From Actinoplanes utahensis (GTDB taxonomy: Bacteria > Actinomycetota > Actinomycetes > Mycobacteriales > Micromonosporaceae), in the NCBI RefSeq assembly GCF_016862455.1, contig NZ_BOMZ01000052.1:1-59897 (forward strand): a DNA stretch of 59,897 nucleotides. The letters run 5' to 3'. Position numbers and translations under genes: made by a program. Every line of letters begins with the position of its first letter. Position 1 is the first letter of the stretch. This document shows, piece after piece, positions 24,496 to 32,671 of this stretch. The notes below the pieces were generated by a model that was not told where the DNA came from, did not search any database, and saw only the letters and a list, made by a program, of their open reading frames with translations.

Positions 24496-25578
24496 ATGAC
24501 GGCAGAAGCCGCTGGCGAGGCGTACGAAGGCGGACTCCTCGACGAGCCGACCACGGCCGACCTACGGGCCAAGGTCACCCAGGCGTGGCGCGAGTTCGCC
24601 GCGGCGCTGGCCGGCCTGCTGCCGACCCTGCAACCGGGCTCCCACATCGACCTCACGCTGGACCCGACGGCCTCGGGCACCGGCACGGCGGTCTACTCGG
24701 TGAGTCTCCGGGTGCTGCCGGAGGGCGTCGTCGAGGCGCTCGCGGTCGGTAACGCGGCCCTGCCGCAGGAGTTCCGGATGGATCGGGCGGCGGTCGCCGA
24801 CCTGGTCGCTCTGGGCTGGTCGCCGCCGGGTGTGCTGGCCGGCTCGGGCGACTCGTTCGGTCTGCGGTCCGCGCAGGACAACGCCGCGCAGCTCGCCACG
24901 ATCATCACCCGGACGCTGCGGGACGTCCACGGCGCTCCGCACCCCGCCTTCCTGGTCTACCTGGTGCACGACGAGGAGGACGAGCCGATCGAGGCGAGTC
25001 CGCTCGGCACCGCCCGGCACGAGCCGAGCATCGAGTCCAGCCTGAGCCTGGACGACCTGGACGACGACGAGGCCCTGCACGCGGCGCTCGCCGGGGTCGC
25101 CGACGACGTGGTGCCGCTGGACGAGCGGGTTCGTACGGTCGTCGCCACCATGTCCAAGACCACCGTCGACCAGTTGCAGGTCGACGCCGACGGTGACATC
25201 GGCATCCGGGCCGGTTCGGCGATGGTGTTCGTCCGGGTCCGGGACAACCCGCCCCTGGTCGACGTCTTCTCCCCGATCCTGACCGAGGTCGAGCCGAGCG
25301 AGCAGCTCTATGTGAAGCTCTCCGAGCTGACCAACCGGATGCCGATCGGCCGCCTCTACTGCGCGCAGGACACGGTCTGGGCGTCGATCCCGGTCTTCGG
25401 CCGCAATTTCCAGGCCATCCACCTGATGCTGGCGGTGCAGGTGATGACCGGGCTGGCCGACGAGCTGGACGACCGGCTGCACGGCGAGTTCGGCGGCAAA
25501 CGATTCTTCGGTGAGGGCGACAAGCCGACCACCCCGAAGTCGGGCGACGACAGCCACCGCCCGGGGATGTACCTCTAG
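24496..25578 (+). CDS. YbjN-like (T3SS chaperone-fold) protein
   Basis: A 360-residue acidic cytoplasmic protein. The C-terminal 150 residues (from about MSKTTVDQLQVDADGDIGIRAG) resemble the YbjN/CesT-like fold, which occurs in actinobacteria as a putative peptide-binding chaperone. Conserved stretches include VRDNPPLVDVFSPIL, LYVKLSELTNRMPIGRLYC and HLMLAVQVMTGLADELDDRL. The N-terminal half (residues 1-190) is less familiar. The ribosome site GGAGG is 7 nt upstream. The gene ends 4 nt into the convergent Lrp gene. Function unknown. Confidence 0.75.
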   Translation: MTAEAAGEAYEGGLLDEPTTADLRAKVTQAWREFAAALAGLLPTLQPGSHIDLTLDPTASGTGTAVYSVSLRVLPEGVVEALAVGNAALPQEFRMDRAAVADLVALGWSPPGVLAGSGDSFGLRSAQDNAAQLATIITRTLRDVHGAPHPAFLVYLVHDEEDEPIEASPLGTARHEPSIESSLSLDDLDDDEALHAALAGVADDVVPLDERVRTVVATMSKTTVDQLQVDADGDIGIRAGSAMVFVRVRDNPPLVDVFSPILTEVEPSEQLYVKLSELTNRMPIGRLYCAQDTVWASIPVFGRNFQAIHLMLAVQVMTGLADELDDRLHGEFGGKRFFGEGDKPTTPKSGDDSHRPGMYL

Positions 25579-26027
25579 GAGCTCAGCGGGATCGCGGTCG
25601 GTGCCTCCACCAGCCGCGACAGCACGACCATGCTGCGGGTGGACGTCACGAACGGCTCCGCCCGCAGCCTTTCCAGCGCCTGTTCCAGGTGGCCGATGTC
25701 GGCGGCCCGCAGGTGCACGAGCGCGTCCGCCTGCCCGGAGACGGTGTAGGCCCCGATCACCTCGGGATGCCGCCGGGTCGCCACGGTGATCTGGGCCGGG
25801 GTGGTCCGCCCGGTGCAGAACAGCTCGACGAACGCCTCGGTCGTCCAGCCCACGGCGGACGGCTCGATGACGGCGGTGAATCCCTTGATCACGCCGGTGG
25901 AGCGCAGCCGATCGACGCGCCGCTTCACCGCGGGGGCCGAGAGCGACACCTTGGCGCCGATCTCGGCGTACGAGGCGCGGGCATCAGCGACCAGCAACGC
26001 AATGATTCGCTGGTCGACGGCGTCCAT
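25575..26027 (-). CDS. Lrp/AsnC family transcriptional regulator
   Basis: About 150 residues. An N-terminal winged helix (DAVDQRIIALLVADARASYAEIGAKVSLSAPAVKRRVDRLRSTGVIKGF) is followed by an Lrp-type ligand-sensing domain (AYTVSGQADALVHLRAADIGHLEQALERL). ATG at 26027 is the conventional start. A TTG two codons upstream (26033) has GGAGG at ideal 7-nt spacing and may be the real start. It is divergent from the dimethylargininase gene, which it probably controls; similar Lrp-ddaH pairs are common in actinobacteria. Confidence 0.9.
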   Translation of the reverse strand: MDAVDQRIIALLVADARASYAEIGAKVSLSAPAVKRRVDRLRSTGVIKGFTAVIEPSAVGWTTEAFVELFCTGRTTPAQITVATRRHPEVIGAYTVSGQADALVHLRAADIGHLEQALERLRAEPFVTSTRSMVVLSRLVEAPTAIPLSS

Positions 26028-26033
26028 CTGCAA

Positions 26034-26101
26034 CGATCCGCCTCCAGAGAGCAAGATTTCGAGCTGTTTGCTGCAACCTAGCCTACTTACTCTTTAACCT
26101 C
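26034..26101. promoter_or_regulatory. Divergent promoter region lrp / ddaH
   Basis: This 68-nt gap is AT-richer than its surroundings and holds an imperfect inverted repeat (AGCAAG and TTTGCT, about 11 nt apart). That is a plausible Lrp-type site. TACTCT lies 8 nt before the ddaH ATG as a possible -10. Confidence 0.4.
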
Positions 26102-26929
26102 ATGAGCTACACGGAGCGCTTGCCGCGAAACAGGACATATCTGATGTGTCCCCCTAAGCATTTCACGGTCGAGTACGCCATCAACCCCTGGATGGACACC
26201 ACGGTGGCGGTGGACACCGCCCTCGCTCTCCAACAGTGGGAAGAGCTCCGGACCACGCTCACCGGCCTCGGACACGTCGTGCACGTGCTCGACCCGGAGC
26301 CCGGCCTGCCCGACATGGTCTACTCGGCGAACGGTGCCTTCTCCGTCGACGGCACCGTCTACGGCGCCCGGTTCCTGCACCCGCAGCGGGCCGCCGAGGC
26401 CGTCGCCCACCAGGCTTTCTACCTGGCCGAAGGCTGGAAGTTCGTGGCGCCCGCGCAGGTCAACGAGGGTGAGGGCGACTTCGCCTACCTGCCGCAGGCC
26501 CACGGTGGCCTGGTCCTCGCCGGTCACGGCTACCGCACTGATCCGGCCGCGCACGCCGAGGCGCAGGAGGTGCTGGGCCGCCCGGTGATCTCCCTCCAGC
26601 TGATCGACCCGGCGTTCTACCACCTGGACACCGCGCTGGCCGCCCTGGACGACCAGAACGTCACCTACTATCCTGGCGCCTTCTCCCCGGGCTCGCAGCG
26701 GGTCCTGGAGCGGCTCTTCCCGGACGCGGTGATCGCCGACCGGGACGACGCCGAGGCGTTCGGTCTGAACCTGGTCAGCGACGGCCGTCATGTGATCCTC
26801 AACACCGAAGCGACCGCCATGGGGCGCAAGGTGCGGGAGGCGGGATACCTCCCGGTTCATGTGGACCTCTCCGAGCTCAAGCGCGGCGGCGGCAGCGTCA
26901 AATGTGCGGTTGCTGAACTCCGCCCCTGA
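26102..26929 (+). CDS. ddaH: Dimethylargininase / amidinotransferase-family hydrolase
   Basis: A 275-residue pentein-fold enzyme. It begins with RTYLMCPPKHFTVEYAINPWM, typical of the actinobacterial DdaH group that hydrolyses N-omega,N-omega-dimethyl-arginine (or related guanidino substrates) to citrulline. Other conserved elements are PDMVYSANGAF, EGEGDFAYLP, PGAFSPGSQRVL, and the C-terminal catalytic cysteine in SVKCAVAELRP (residue about 268). In many relatives an ornithine aminotransferase gene follows; here it is absent and bpa follows. The Lrp regulator is divergent. Confidence 0.87.
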   Translation: MSYTERLPRNRTYLMCPPKHFTVEYAINPWMDTTVAVDTALALQQWEELRTTLTGLGHVVHVLDPEPGLPDMVYSANGAFSVDGTVYGARFLHPQRAAEAVAHQAFYLAEGWKFVAPAQVNEGEGDFAYLPQAHGGLVLAGHGYRTDPAAHAEAQEVLGRPVISLQLIDPAFYHLDTALAALDDQNVTYYPGAFSPGSQRVLERLFPDAVIADRDDAEAFGLNLVSDGRHVILNTEATAMGRKVREAGYLPVHVDLSELKRGGGSVKCAVAELRP

Positions 26930-26959
26930 AACGAGCATCGCTCGAACCCGTGCGCAAAG

Positions 26960-27538
26960 ATGGATCGCATGACCGACGACAACCGCACCACTGAGCACAC
27001 GGAAGACGGCTCCGTCATCGTCGTGGGCCCCGACGGCCGTCCGATGGGCACGTTCGAGTCGGACGGCTCGCTCACCCCGGAGGAGCCGGGCAACCTCATC
27101 GAGCAGCCGGCGAAGGTCATGCGCATCGGCAGCATGATCAAGCAGCTGCTCGAGGAGGTGCGCGCCGCTCCGCTCGACGATGCCAGCCGCGGTCGCCTGC
27201 GGGAGATCCACCAGCGCTCGATCGCCGAGCTGGAGGACGGCCTGGCCCCCGAGTTGCGCGAGGAGCTGGAGCGTCTGTCCCTGCCGTTCGAGGGTGAGAC
27301 GCCGCCCAGCGATTCCGAACTGCGCATCGCCCAGGCGCAGTTGGTCGGCTGGCTGGAGGGCCTCTTCCACGGCATCCAGGCCGCGCTCGTCGCTCAGCAG
27401 ATGGCCGCCCGCCTCCAGCTCGAGCAGATGCGCGGTGGCGTCCCCGGCCGGCCCGCGCTGCCGATGGGCGGCGTCATCCCCGGCAAGCAGCCCACCGGCC
27501 AGACCGACATCACCGGTCGCACCGGTCAATACCTTTAA
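26960..27538 (+). CDS. bpa: Bacterial proteasome activator Bpa
   Basis: About 192 residues (ATG at 26960; ATG at 26969 also possible). The long helical core starts at LIEQPAKVMRIGSMIKQLLEEVRAAPLD and continues through LEDGLAPELREELERLSLPF and AQAQLVGWLEGLFHGIQAAL. It closely matches the ring-forming, ATP-independent activator of the actinobacterial 20S proteasome (Rv3780 type). The C-terminus is the hallmark GQYL, which docks into the 20S alpha ring and opens its gate. The N-terminal 40 residues are acidic and disordered. No other proteasome genes are in the window. Confidence 0.95.
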   Translation: MDRMTDDNRTTEHTEDGSVIVVGPDGRPMGTFESDGSLTPEEPGNLIEQPAKVMRIGSMIKQLLEEVRAAPLDDASRGRLREIHQRSIAELEDGLAPELREELERLSLPFEGETPPSDSELRIAQAQLVGWLEGLFHGIQAALVAQQMAARLQLEQMRGGVPGRPALPMGGVIPGKQPTGQTDITGRTGQYL

Positions 27539-27661
27539 AATCGCATTCTTTGTACGCCCGGGACCGTCCCGCCCGACGAGACCCGTCCAGCCTTCTCCGC
27601 GCGAGGTGGTCCCGGCGCAAGGCCATAACGCGGCCTGCGGGCCGAAGCGGTGGTCGACGCC

Positions 27662-27699
27662 CCACAGATCTCCACACCACCTCGCGTGGAGATCTGTGG
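27662..27699. repeat. Perfect 14-bp inverted repeat with 10-nt loop
   Basis: CCACAGATCTCCAC (27662-27675) and GTGGAGATCTGTGG (27686-27699) are exact reverse complements. The right arm is also the start of the first 41-nt tandem repeat. Confidence 0.85.
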
Positions 27700-27844
27700 C
27701 CCGATCCAAGCCGTAGGCCGCCACGCATGTGCTCCCGAAGCGTCCGTGGGCATCCGCGGTCCGATTCGAGCCGCAGATCGCCACACAAGCTGCCGAGGCG
27801 TGCGTGGAGAGCTGCGGTCCGATTCGAGCCGTAGATCGCCACGC
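27686..27844. repeat. Three tandem copies of a 41-nt repeat
   Basis: Copies at 27686-27726, 27746-27786 and 27804-27844 (periods 60 and 58 nt). Each begins GTGG and ends CCAC-C, and the shared core is CCGATTCGAGCCG. The spacers are also related, so the whole unit is about 59 nt. The copies are too divergent and too few for a CRISPR array. Confidence 0.75.
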
Positions 27845-28010
27845 GAGCTGTTGGAGCGGGTGTGGACGGGCGGCGAGCCCGTAGAGGGGGTGAGCGGAAC
27901 CACCGCATCAGCCCGCAGCCCGCGTGTCGGCCGCAACCCACCGCACCCACCTCGCGCGGAGCAGGCGGGACGGCCGCTGTCCGGCGGAGAGCGGCGACGA
28001 CCGTACGAGA

Positions 28011-28805
28011 TCAGAGGTCGAAAAGGGACGACAGGTAGACCGCGACGCCGTCGTCGTCGTTGGTGCCGGTGACCTCGTCGGCGACCGCGCGCAGCGCGGG
28101 ATGGGCGTTGCCGACCGCGACACCCCGGCCCGCCCAGCTCAGCAGCGGAATGTCGTTGGGCATGTCGCCGAAGGCGACCACCTGGTCGGCGGTGATGCCG
28201 TGCCGTTCGCAATACCAGGCCAGACCGGCCGCTTTCGTCACGCCCGCCGCGGAGATCTCCACCAGGGCCGACGACGAGGATCGGGTGGCCTCGACCCGGT
28301 CGCCCAGCGTGCTGCTGACCAGCTCGAGGAACTCGTCGGGGTCGGCGGTCGACGAGCGGGCCAGCAGTTTGACGGCCGGCGCCGAGGTCAGCTCCTCCGG
28401 GGAGGCGATCACCCGGACGCGGTGGTCGTGCTCCCACCGGATGGTCCAGGTGTCCTCGTGCAGGAAGGCGCGCCCGTCCTCGACCTCGACGGCCAGCGAG
28501 ATGTCCGGCACCGCGTCGCGCAACTGCTTGGTGACGTCGAGCAGCAGGTCGACCGGCAGCGTCTCGGTGCGCAGCACGGTGTCGGTGTCCGGGTCGTAGA
28601 TGACCGCGCCGTTGGCGCAGATCGCCGGCAACGGGGCCGGCAGCTGCTCGAAGAGCTGATCGAGCCAGCGGAGCGGCCTCCCGGTGACCACGACCACCGG
28701 GACCGGGACACGGCTCAGCACGTCGAGGGTGCGAGGGCTCAGTGTGCGGTCGCCGGTGATCAGGGTGCCGTCGATGTCGGAGGCGACGAGGCGGAAAGGT
28801 CCCAT
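28011..28805 (-). CDS. Cof-type HAD phosphatase
   Basis: About 264 residues from the ATG at 28805 (a GTG one codon upstream overlaps the upstream stop). It is a HAD-superfamily, Cof-like hydrolase, with motif I ASDIDGTLI (nucleophile and acid/base aspartates), motif II VVTGRP, motif III lysine (VTKAAGLAWYCERHGI) and motif IV FGDMPNDIPLL. Members dephosphorylate sugar phosphates, nucleotides or cofactors such as PLP or FMN; the substrate cannot be read. It forms a tandem pair with a second HAD gene whose TGA shares its bases with this start. Confidence 0.9.
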   Translation of the reverse strand: MGPFRLVASDIDGTLITGDRTLSPRTLDVLSRVPVPVVVVTGRPLRWLDQLFEQLPAPLPAICANGAVIYDPDTDTVLRTETLPVDLLLDVTKQLRDAVPDISLAVEVEDGRAFLHEDTWTIRWEHDHRVRVIASPEELTSAPAVKLLARSSTADPDEFLELVSSTLGDRVEATRSSSSALVEISAAGVTKAAGLAWYCERHGITADQVVAFGDMPNDIPLLSWAGRGVAVGNAHPALRAVADEVTGTNDDDGVAVYLSSLFDL

Positions 28806-29614
28806 CACCGCGACAATAGCCGGTCCAGGTAGTCGGCCACGCCGTCCTCGTCATTGGCGAGTGTCACATCGTCGGCGGCCGCCAGCAGCGACGGGTGCGC
28901 GTTGGCGACAGCGACCCGGCCCCAGCCGGCCCACGCGAACATCGGCAGGTCGTTCGGCATGTCGCCGAAGACCAGCACGTCGGCCGGGTCCACCCCGACG
29001 GCCTCGGCGACCACCGACAGGCCGGTGCCCTTGTCGACGCCGGCCGGGCAGATCTCCACGTAGTCGAGGCCGGCCTGGGTGACGGTCGCCAGGTCCGGCG
29101 GCACCACCCGGCGGGCCGCGTCCAGCAGCTCGTCCACGCCCAGGTCGAAGGACCGGGCGAACGCCTTGATCACTTCGCCGGCCAGGCACTCGGCCCGGGT
29201 CCGGGACTCGACGGTCACCGGGTAACGCCAGGTCGGGTCGTAGTCGCCCCAGAGCGGGGAGTCGTCGTGTTCGAGGGCCTCGAACATCACCGACAGCGGG
29301 CCGGCCGCCGACTCCAGCGCGCCGAGCGCCTCACCGAGCGCGGTGCCGGGCATCCGGGCCTGCCGCAGGTAACGCGAGTCGGCCAGGTCCAGGACCCAGC
29401 CGCCCTGGGCCAGCACGAGGAAGTCGGCGACCCGGATGTCGTTGCGGGTGAGCGAGGTGAGACGCGGGCCGCGGCCGGTGGCGGCGACGATCCGGATGCC
29501 GGCGGCGCGGACCCGGTCGAGGACCTCATGGGTGCGTGCCGAGACGGTGTCGTCGCTGCGAACGAGGGTGCCGTCCAGATCTGTGGCGATCAGCTTGGGG
29601 AGCCCAGGTTTCAT
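28805..29614 (-). CDS. HAD-family (Cof-like) phosphatase
   Basis: A 269-residue HAD hydrolase, related to but clearly different from its downstream neighbour. Motif I is ATDLDGTLV, motif II AATGRGPR, motif III VDKGTGLSVVAEAVGV, motif IV FGDMPNDLPMF. It contains a typical C2-cap region (residues 80-190). Cytoplasmic; the substrate is unknown. It follows serS on the same strand after a hairpin, and is translationally coupled to the next HAD gene. Confidence 0.9.
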   Translation of the reverse strand: MKPGLPKLIATDLDGTLVRSDDTVSARTHEVLDRVRAAGIRIVAATGRGPRLTSLTRNDIRVADFLVLAQGGWVLDLADSRYLRQARMPGTALGEALGALESAAGPLSVMFEALEHDDSPLWGDYDPTWRYPVTVESRTRAECLAGEVIKAFARSFDLGVDELLDAARRVVPPDLATVTQAGLDYVEICPAGVDKGTGLSVVAEAVGVDPADVLVFGDMPNDLPMFAWAGWGRVAVANAHPSLLAAADDVTLANDEDGVADYLDRLLSR

Positions 29615-29670
29615 GGAAACCTCCGAGGGTCGGCAAACCCCCGCGGAGGGCGGAAGGAGAACGGTACACC

Positions 29671-29710
29671 CGAGCGGCCACCAGCTGCCATGACAGCTGG
29701 TAGCCGCTCG
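29671..29710 (-). terminator. Hairpin terminator after serS
   Basis: CGAGCGGC-C-ACCAGCTG and CAGCTGGT-A-GCCGCTCG form a 17-position stem with one mismatch and a 6-nt loop. It starts 13 nt after the serS stop. There is no U-run, as is usual for this GC content. Confidence 0.7.
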
Positions 29711-29722
29711 ATGACGAGATCG

Positions 29723-30982
29723 TTACTTGGCGGGTTCCAGAACCTCGCGGCCGCCGAGGAACGGCTGCAGCGCCTTCGGCACCCGCACCGAACCGTCCGG
29801 CTGCTGGTGGTTCTCCAGGATCGGGATCAGCCACCGGGTCGTCGCGAGTGTCCCGTTCAGGGTCGCGGCGGTCTGCGGCTTGCCGTTCTCGTCCCGGTAC
29901 CGGATGTTGAGCCGGCGCGCCTGGAACGTGGTGCAGTTCGAGGTCGAGGTGACCTCCCGGTACCGGCTCTGCGACGGCACCCACGCCTCGCAGTCGAACT
30001 TGCGGACCGCGCTCGACCCGAGGTCACCGGCGGCCACATCGATCACCCGGTACGGGATCTCGACCTTGGCCAGCATCTCCTCCTCCATGGCGAGCAGCCG
30101 CAGGTGCTCCTCGGCCGCGTCCTCGGGCTTGCAGAACGAGAACATCTCCACCTTGTCGAACTGGTGGACCCGCAGGATGCCGCGCACGTCCTTGCCGTGC
30201 GACCCGGCTTCCCGCCGGTAACACGTCGACCAGCCGGCGAACCGCGACGGCCCGCTGCTCAGGTCGAGGATCTCGTTCGAGTGGTACGCCGCGAGCGCTA
30301 CCTCCGAGGTGCCGACCAGGTAGAGGTCGTCGGCCTCGAGCCGGTAGATCTCGCTGGCGTGCGCCCCGAGGAACCCGGTGCCCTCCATCGACTCCGGGCG
30401 CACCAGGGTCGGCGTGATCGACGGCGTGAACCCGTGCTCGACCGCCTGCTGGATGGCCAGCTGGAGCATGCCGAGCTGGAGCAGCGCGCCGACGCCGGTG
30501 AGGAAGTAGAACCGCGACCCGGACACCTTGGCCCCGCGCTCGGTGTCGATCGCCCGCAGCGCCTCGCCGATCTCCAGGTGGTCCTTCGGCGCCTCGATCC
30601 GCGGGATGTCGCCGACCTCACGCAGCACGACGAAGTCGTCCTCACCGCCGGGCGGGGCGCCCTCGACCACGTTCGACACGGCCAGGTGGGCCTTGCGCAG
30701 CGTCTGTTCGGCCTCGCTCGCCGCGGCCTCGGCCGCTTTCACTTCGAGGGCCAACTCCTTGGTACGGGCCAGCAGCGCCGCCCGCTCGTCCCCGGAAGCC
30801 TTCGCGACCTCCTTGCCGATGGACTTCTGCTCCGCCCGGACCGCCTCGAACCGCTGGGTGGCGGCCCGGCGCTCCTCGTCGGCACTCAGCAGGCCGTCCA
30901 CGAGCTCGGTGGACTCACCACGCAACCGCTGGCTGGCGCGGATCAGGTCGGGGTCTTCGCGAAGCAGACGCAGGTCAATCAC
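29723..30982 (-). CDS. serS: Seryl-tRNA synthetase
   Basis: A 419-residue class II aminoacyl-tRNA synthetase of normal length. The N-terminal coiled-coil arm (residues about 25-105, rich in Glu, Arg and Ala) binds tRNA-Ser. Motif 1 lies near LVRPESMEGTGFL. Motif 2 is GWSTCYRREAGSHGKDVRGILRVHQFDKVEMF, and motif 3 is near LNGTLATTRWLIPILENHQ. The start is GTG at 30982, with TAGGCT 8 nt upstream and no ribosome site. Confidence 0.98.
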   Translation of the reverse strand: MIDLRLLREDPDLIRASQRLRGESTELVDGLLSADEERRAATQRFEAVRAEQKSIGKEVAKASGDERAALLARTKELALEVKAAEAAASEAEQTLRKAHLAVSNVVEGAPPGGEDDFVVLREVGDIPRIEAPKDHLEIGEALRAIDTERGAKVSGSRFYFLTGVGALLQLGMLQLAIQQAVEHGFTPSITPTLVRPESMEGTGFLGAHASEIYRLEADDLYLVGTSEVALAAYHSNEILDLSSGPSRFAGWSTCYRREAGSHGKDVRGILRVHQFDKVEMFSFCKPEDAAEEHLRLLAMEEEMLAKVEIPYRVIDVAAGDLGSSAVRKFDCEAWVPSQSRYREVTSTSNCTTFQARRLNIRYRDENGKPQTAATLNGTLATTRWLIPILENHQQPDGSVRVPKALQPFLGGREVLEPAK

Positions 30983-30990
30983 GGTTGTCG

Positions 30991-30996
30991 AGCCTA
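30991..30996 (-). promoter_or_regulatory. -10 element for serS (leaderless)
   Basis: TAGGCT on the minus strand ends 8 nt before the GTG start of serS. Confidence 0.5.
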
Positions 30997-31037
30997 CCGG
31001 CGTCCCGGTCCGTTCATCACCCGGATATCCCCCGGTG

Positions 31038-31718
31038 TCACGATCGGTGCGGCTGGTCCAGGTCGCCCGGGTGCGACGCGAACGGTGTGGCCGGCGAGAT
31101 GGTCAGGTCGAGTGGCTCGTCGGGCGCCTCCACCTTCCGTGCCGGGGCGGCCGGCCGGACGTCGTCGGTGGTGGTGGCGGCGGGCAGCTGGAGCGCGATC
31201 AGCCCGAGGCCCACCGCGGCGATCGCGCACCACAGGCCGCGCCCGTGCGCCACCCGGATCTCCTCGCCGGACACCTCCATGGTGAAGTACCGCGGGATCA
31301 GCAGGCTGAAGTCGCCGAGCGGGCCGACCAGCGCCAGCAGCAGGGCCAGCAGGACCCCGCCGGCGGCGAACCCGGCGAGCCGCGCGTGCCCCTTGCCGGC
31401 GGCCGGGCCGAACAGGACCAGCACGATCGCGGTCGTCATGACCAGGAGACCGGCCAGGTATCCGGCGCCGGGCGCGCCGAGATCGATCAGCCCGGTCGTC
31501 AGGACCCGGCTGCCGGTCGCGCCCTCGCTGTTGATCACCGCCTCGTTCACGGTGGTGGTCTGCCACTCGGAGATCAGCGACCCGAACGCGGCGACGGCGG
31601 CCAGGGACGCGGTGAGCATCGGCAGCCGCCGGTCGGTGCCCAGGTCCCGCAGGACGCTGCGCCGGGTGGGCTCACCGAAGCTGATGACCGTGTCGTCGGG
31701 CGGGGGTTCCGAAGCCAT
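31038..31718 (-). CDS. Four-helix membrane protein of unknown function
   Basis: About 226 residues. ATG codons at 31730, 31727 and 31718 are all in frame and none has a clear ribosome site. Four hydrophobic segments are visible: PMLTASLAAVAAFGSLI, then YLAGLLVMTTAIVLVLF, then AGFAAGGVLLALLLALVG, then WCAIAAVGLGLIALQL. The N- and C-terminal tails are hydrophilic, so both ends are probably cytoplasmic. I do not recognise the family. It is divergent from osmC and lies upstream of serS. Confidence 0.7.
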   Translation of the reverse strand: MASEPPPDDTVISFGEPTRRSVLRDLGTDRRLPMLTASLAAVAAFGSLISEWQTTTVNEAVINSEGATGSRVLTTGLIDLGAPGAGYLAGLLVMTTAIVLVLFGPAAGKGHARLAGFAAGGVLLALLLALVGPLGDFSLLIPRYFTMEVSGEEIRVAHGRGLWCAIAAVGLGLIALQLPAATTTDDVRPAAPARKVEAPDEPLDLTISPATPFASHPGDLDQPHRS

Positions 31719-31768
31719 GGGATCCATCATGGCCGCCCGGTCTGCGAACCAACGAGCGGGATATCGGC

Positions 31769-31774
31769 TAGCGT
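31769..31774 (+). promoter_or_regulatory. -10 element for osmC (leaderless)
   Basis: TAGCGT ends 7 nt before the osmC ATG at 31782. Confidence 0.5.
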
Positions 31775-31781
31775 GCTGGAC

Positions 31782-32210
31782 ATGCCTATTCGTTCTTCTT
31801 CTGCCCGCTGGGAAGGGAACCTCACCGAGGGTTCCGGCACCGTCAAGACTGGCAAGGGTGGCCTCCAGGGCGCCTACTCCTTCAAGTCGCGCTTCGAGGA
31901 GGGCGAGGGGACCAACCCTGAGGAGCTGATCGCGGCCGCGCACGCCGGCTGCTTCTCGATGGCCTTCTCGAAGGGGCTCGCCGACGCGGGCTTCACCCCC
32001 ACCTCGGTGGAGACCGTCGCCAAGGTTCACCTGGACAAGACCGACGCCGGTTTCGGTGTCTCCCGCATCGACCTGGAGACCGTCGGCGACGTGCCCGGCA
32101 TCGACGACGCCAAGTTCCAGGAGCTGGCCACCGCCGCCAAGGAGAACTGCCCGATCTCCCGCCTGCTGAGCCCGGGCGCCGCGATCAGCCTGGTCGCGAA
32201 GCTCGCCTGA
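31782..32210 (+). CDS. osmC: OsmC-family organic hydroperoxide peroxidase
   Basis: A 142-residue protein of the OsmC/Ohr family, which reduces organic hydroperoxides using two cysteines. The first catalytic cysteine is in ELIAAAHAGCFSMAFS (residue about 57) and the second in AAKENCPISRLLS. An N-terminal Arg/Glu segment (ARWEGNLTEGSG) matches the OsmC subgroup. Its mRNA is probably leaderless. A hairpin at 32227-32253 follows the stop. Confidence 0.92.
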   Translation: MPIRSSSARWEGNLTEGSGTVKTGKGGLQGAYSFKSRFEEGEGTNPEELIAAAHAGCFSMAFSKGLADAGFTPTSVETVAKVHLDKTDAGFGVSRIDLETVGDVPGIDDAKFQELATAAKENCPISRLLSPGAAISLVAKLA

Positions 32211-32226
32211 CACACGTTTCACGGTC

Positions 32227-32253
32227 CCGGCGCGGCCCTTCTGGCCGTGCCGG
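32227..32253 (+). terminator. Hairpin terminator after osmC
   Basis: An 11-bp GC stem with one G-T pair and a 5-nt CTTCT loop starts 17 nt after the osmC stop. Confidence 0.55.
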
Positions 32254-32262
32254 TGATCCGGG

Positions 32263-32268
32263 CACAAT
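32263..32268 (+). promoter_or_regulatory. -10 element for small zincin gene (leaderless)
   Basis: CACAAT, a near-consensus -10, ends 6 nt before the GTG at 32275. Confidence 0.45.
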
Positions 32269-32274
32269 GGGCTC

Positions 32275-32628
32275 GTGCCCGTCGACATGAGTCCCGAACG
32301 TTTCGAGGAGCTGGTGGGCGAGGCCCTCGACGAGGTCCCCGTCGCGCTTCTCTCCCTGATGAACAACGTCGTCTTCCTGGTCGAGGACCGGCCCGAGGAC
32401 GGCAGTGACGACCTGCTCGGCCTTTACGAGGGCACGGCGCTGACCGAGCGCGGCTGGGATTACGCCGGCACGCTGCCCGACCGGATCACCATCTACCGCC
32501 TGCCCACGCTCAAGGTCTGCGACTCCGAGGACGACGTGGTGGAGGAGGTCGCGATCACCGTGGTACACGAGATCGCTCACCACTTCGGCATCGACGACCA
32601 GCGCCTGCACGATCTCGGCTGGGGCTGA
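32275..32628 (+). CDS. Minimal zincin metallopeptidase family protein
   Basis: A 117-residue protein with the zinc-protease motif HEIAHHFGIDDQRLHDLGW at the C-terminus (HExxH with a downstream Asp). This fits the small zincin family common in actinobacteria (PF06262). The N-terminus (SPERFEELVGEALDEVPVALLSLMNNVVFLVEDRP) is the conserved family opening. Proteolytic activity has rarely been shown for such minimal proteins. The start GTG follows a CACAAT -10 by 6 nt; an ATG three codons in is an alternative. Confidence 0.88.
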   Translation: MPVDMSPERFEELVGEALDEVPVALLSLMNNVVFLVEDRPEDGSDDLLGLYEGTALTERGWDYAGTLPDRITIYRLPTLKVCDSEDDVVEEVAITVVHEIAHHFGIDDQRLHDLGWG

Positions 32629-32671
32629 TCGGGCGCCGGAGGTCTTCCGCGGGGCTCGTGGCGACGTCTTG

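Larger units (their letters stand above)
27583..27973. mobile_element. MITE-like non-coding element with 27-bp terminal inverted repeats
   Basis: A 391-bp segment is bounded by 27-nt inverted repeats (27583-27609 and 27947-27973) that match at 25 of 27 positions, with a central perfect 15-bp core (CTCCGCGCGAGGTGG). Inside are a 14-bp perfect hairpin and three tandem copies of a 41-nt repeat. No open frame looks real and no transposase is present. Clear target-site duplications were not found, so mobility is inferred from shape only. Confidence 0.5.

Noticed and set aside
27686..27844. CRISPR array
   Set aside because: Only three imperfect copies with related spacers, and no cas genes.
27535..28854. 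439-codon minus-strand frame across the MITE-like element and a HAD gene
   Set aside because: It runs through the repeats and through the HAD gene in another frame; no plausible start.
29615..29722. tRNA gene next to serS
   Set aside because: The only structure is a simple long hairpin, without a cloverleaf or T-loop sequence.
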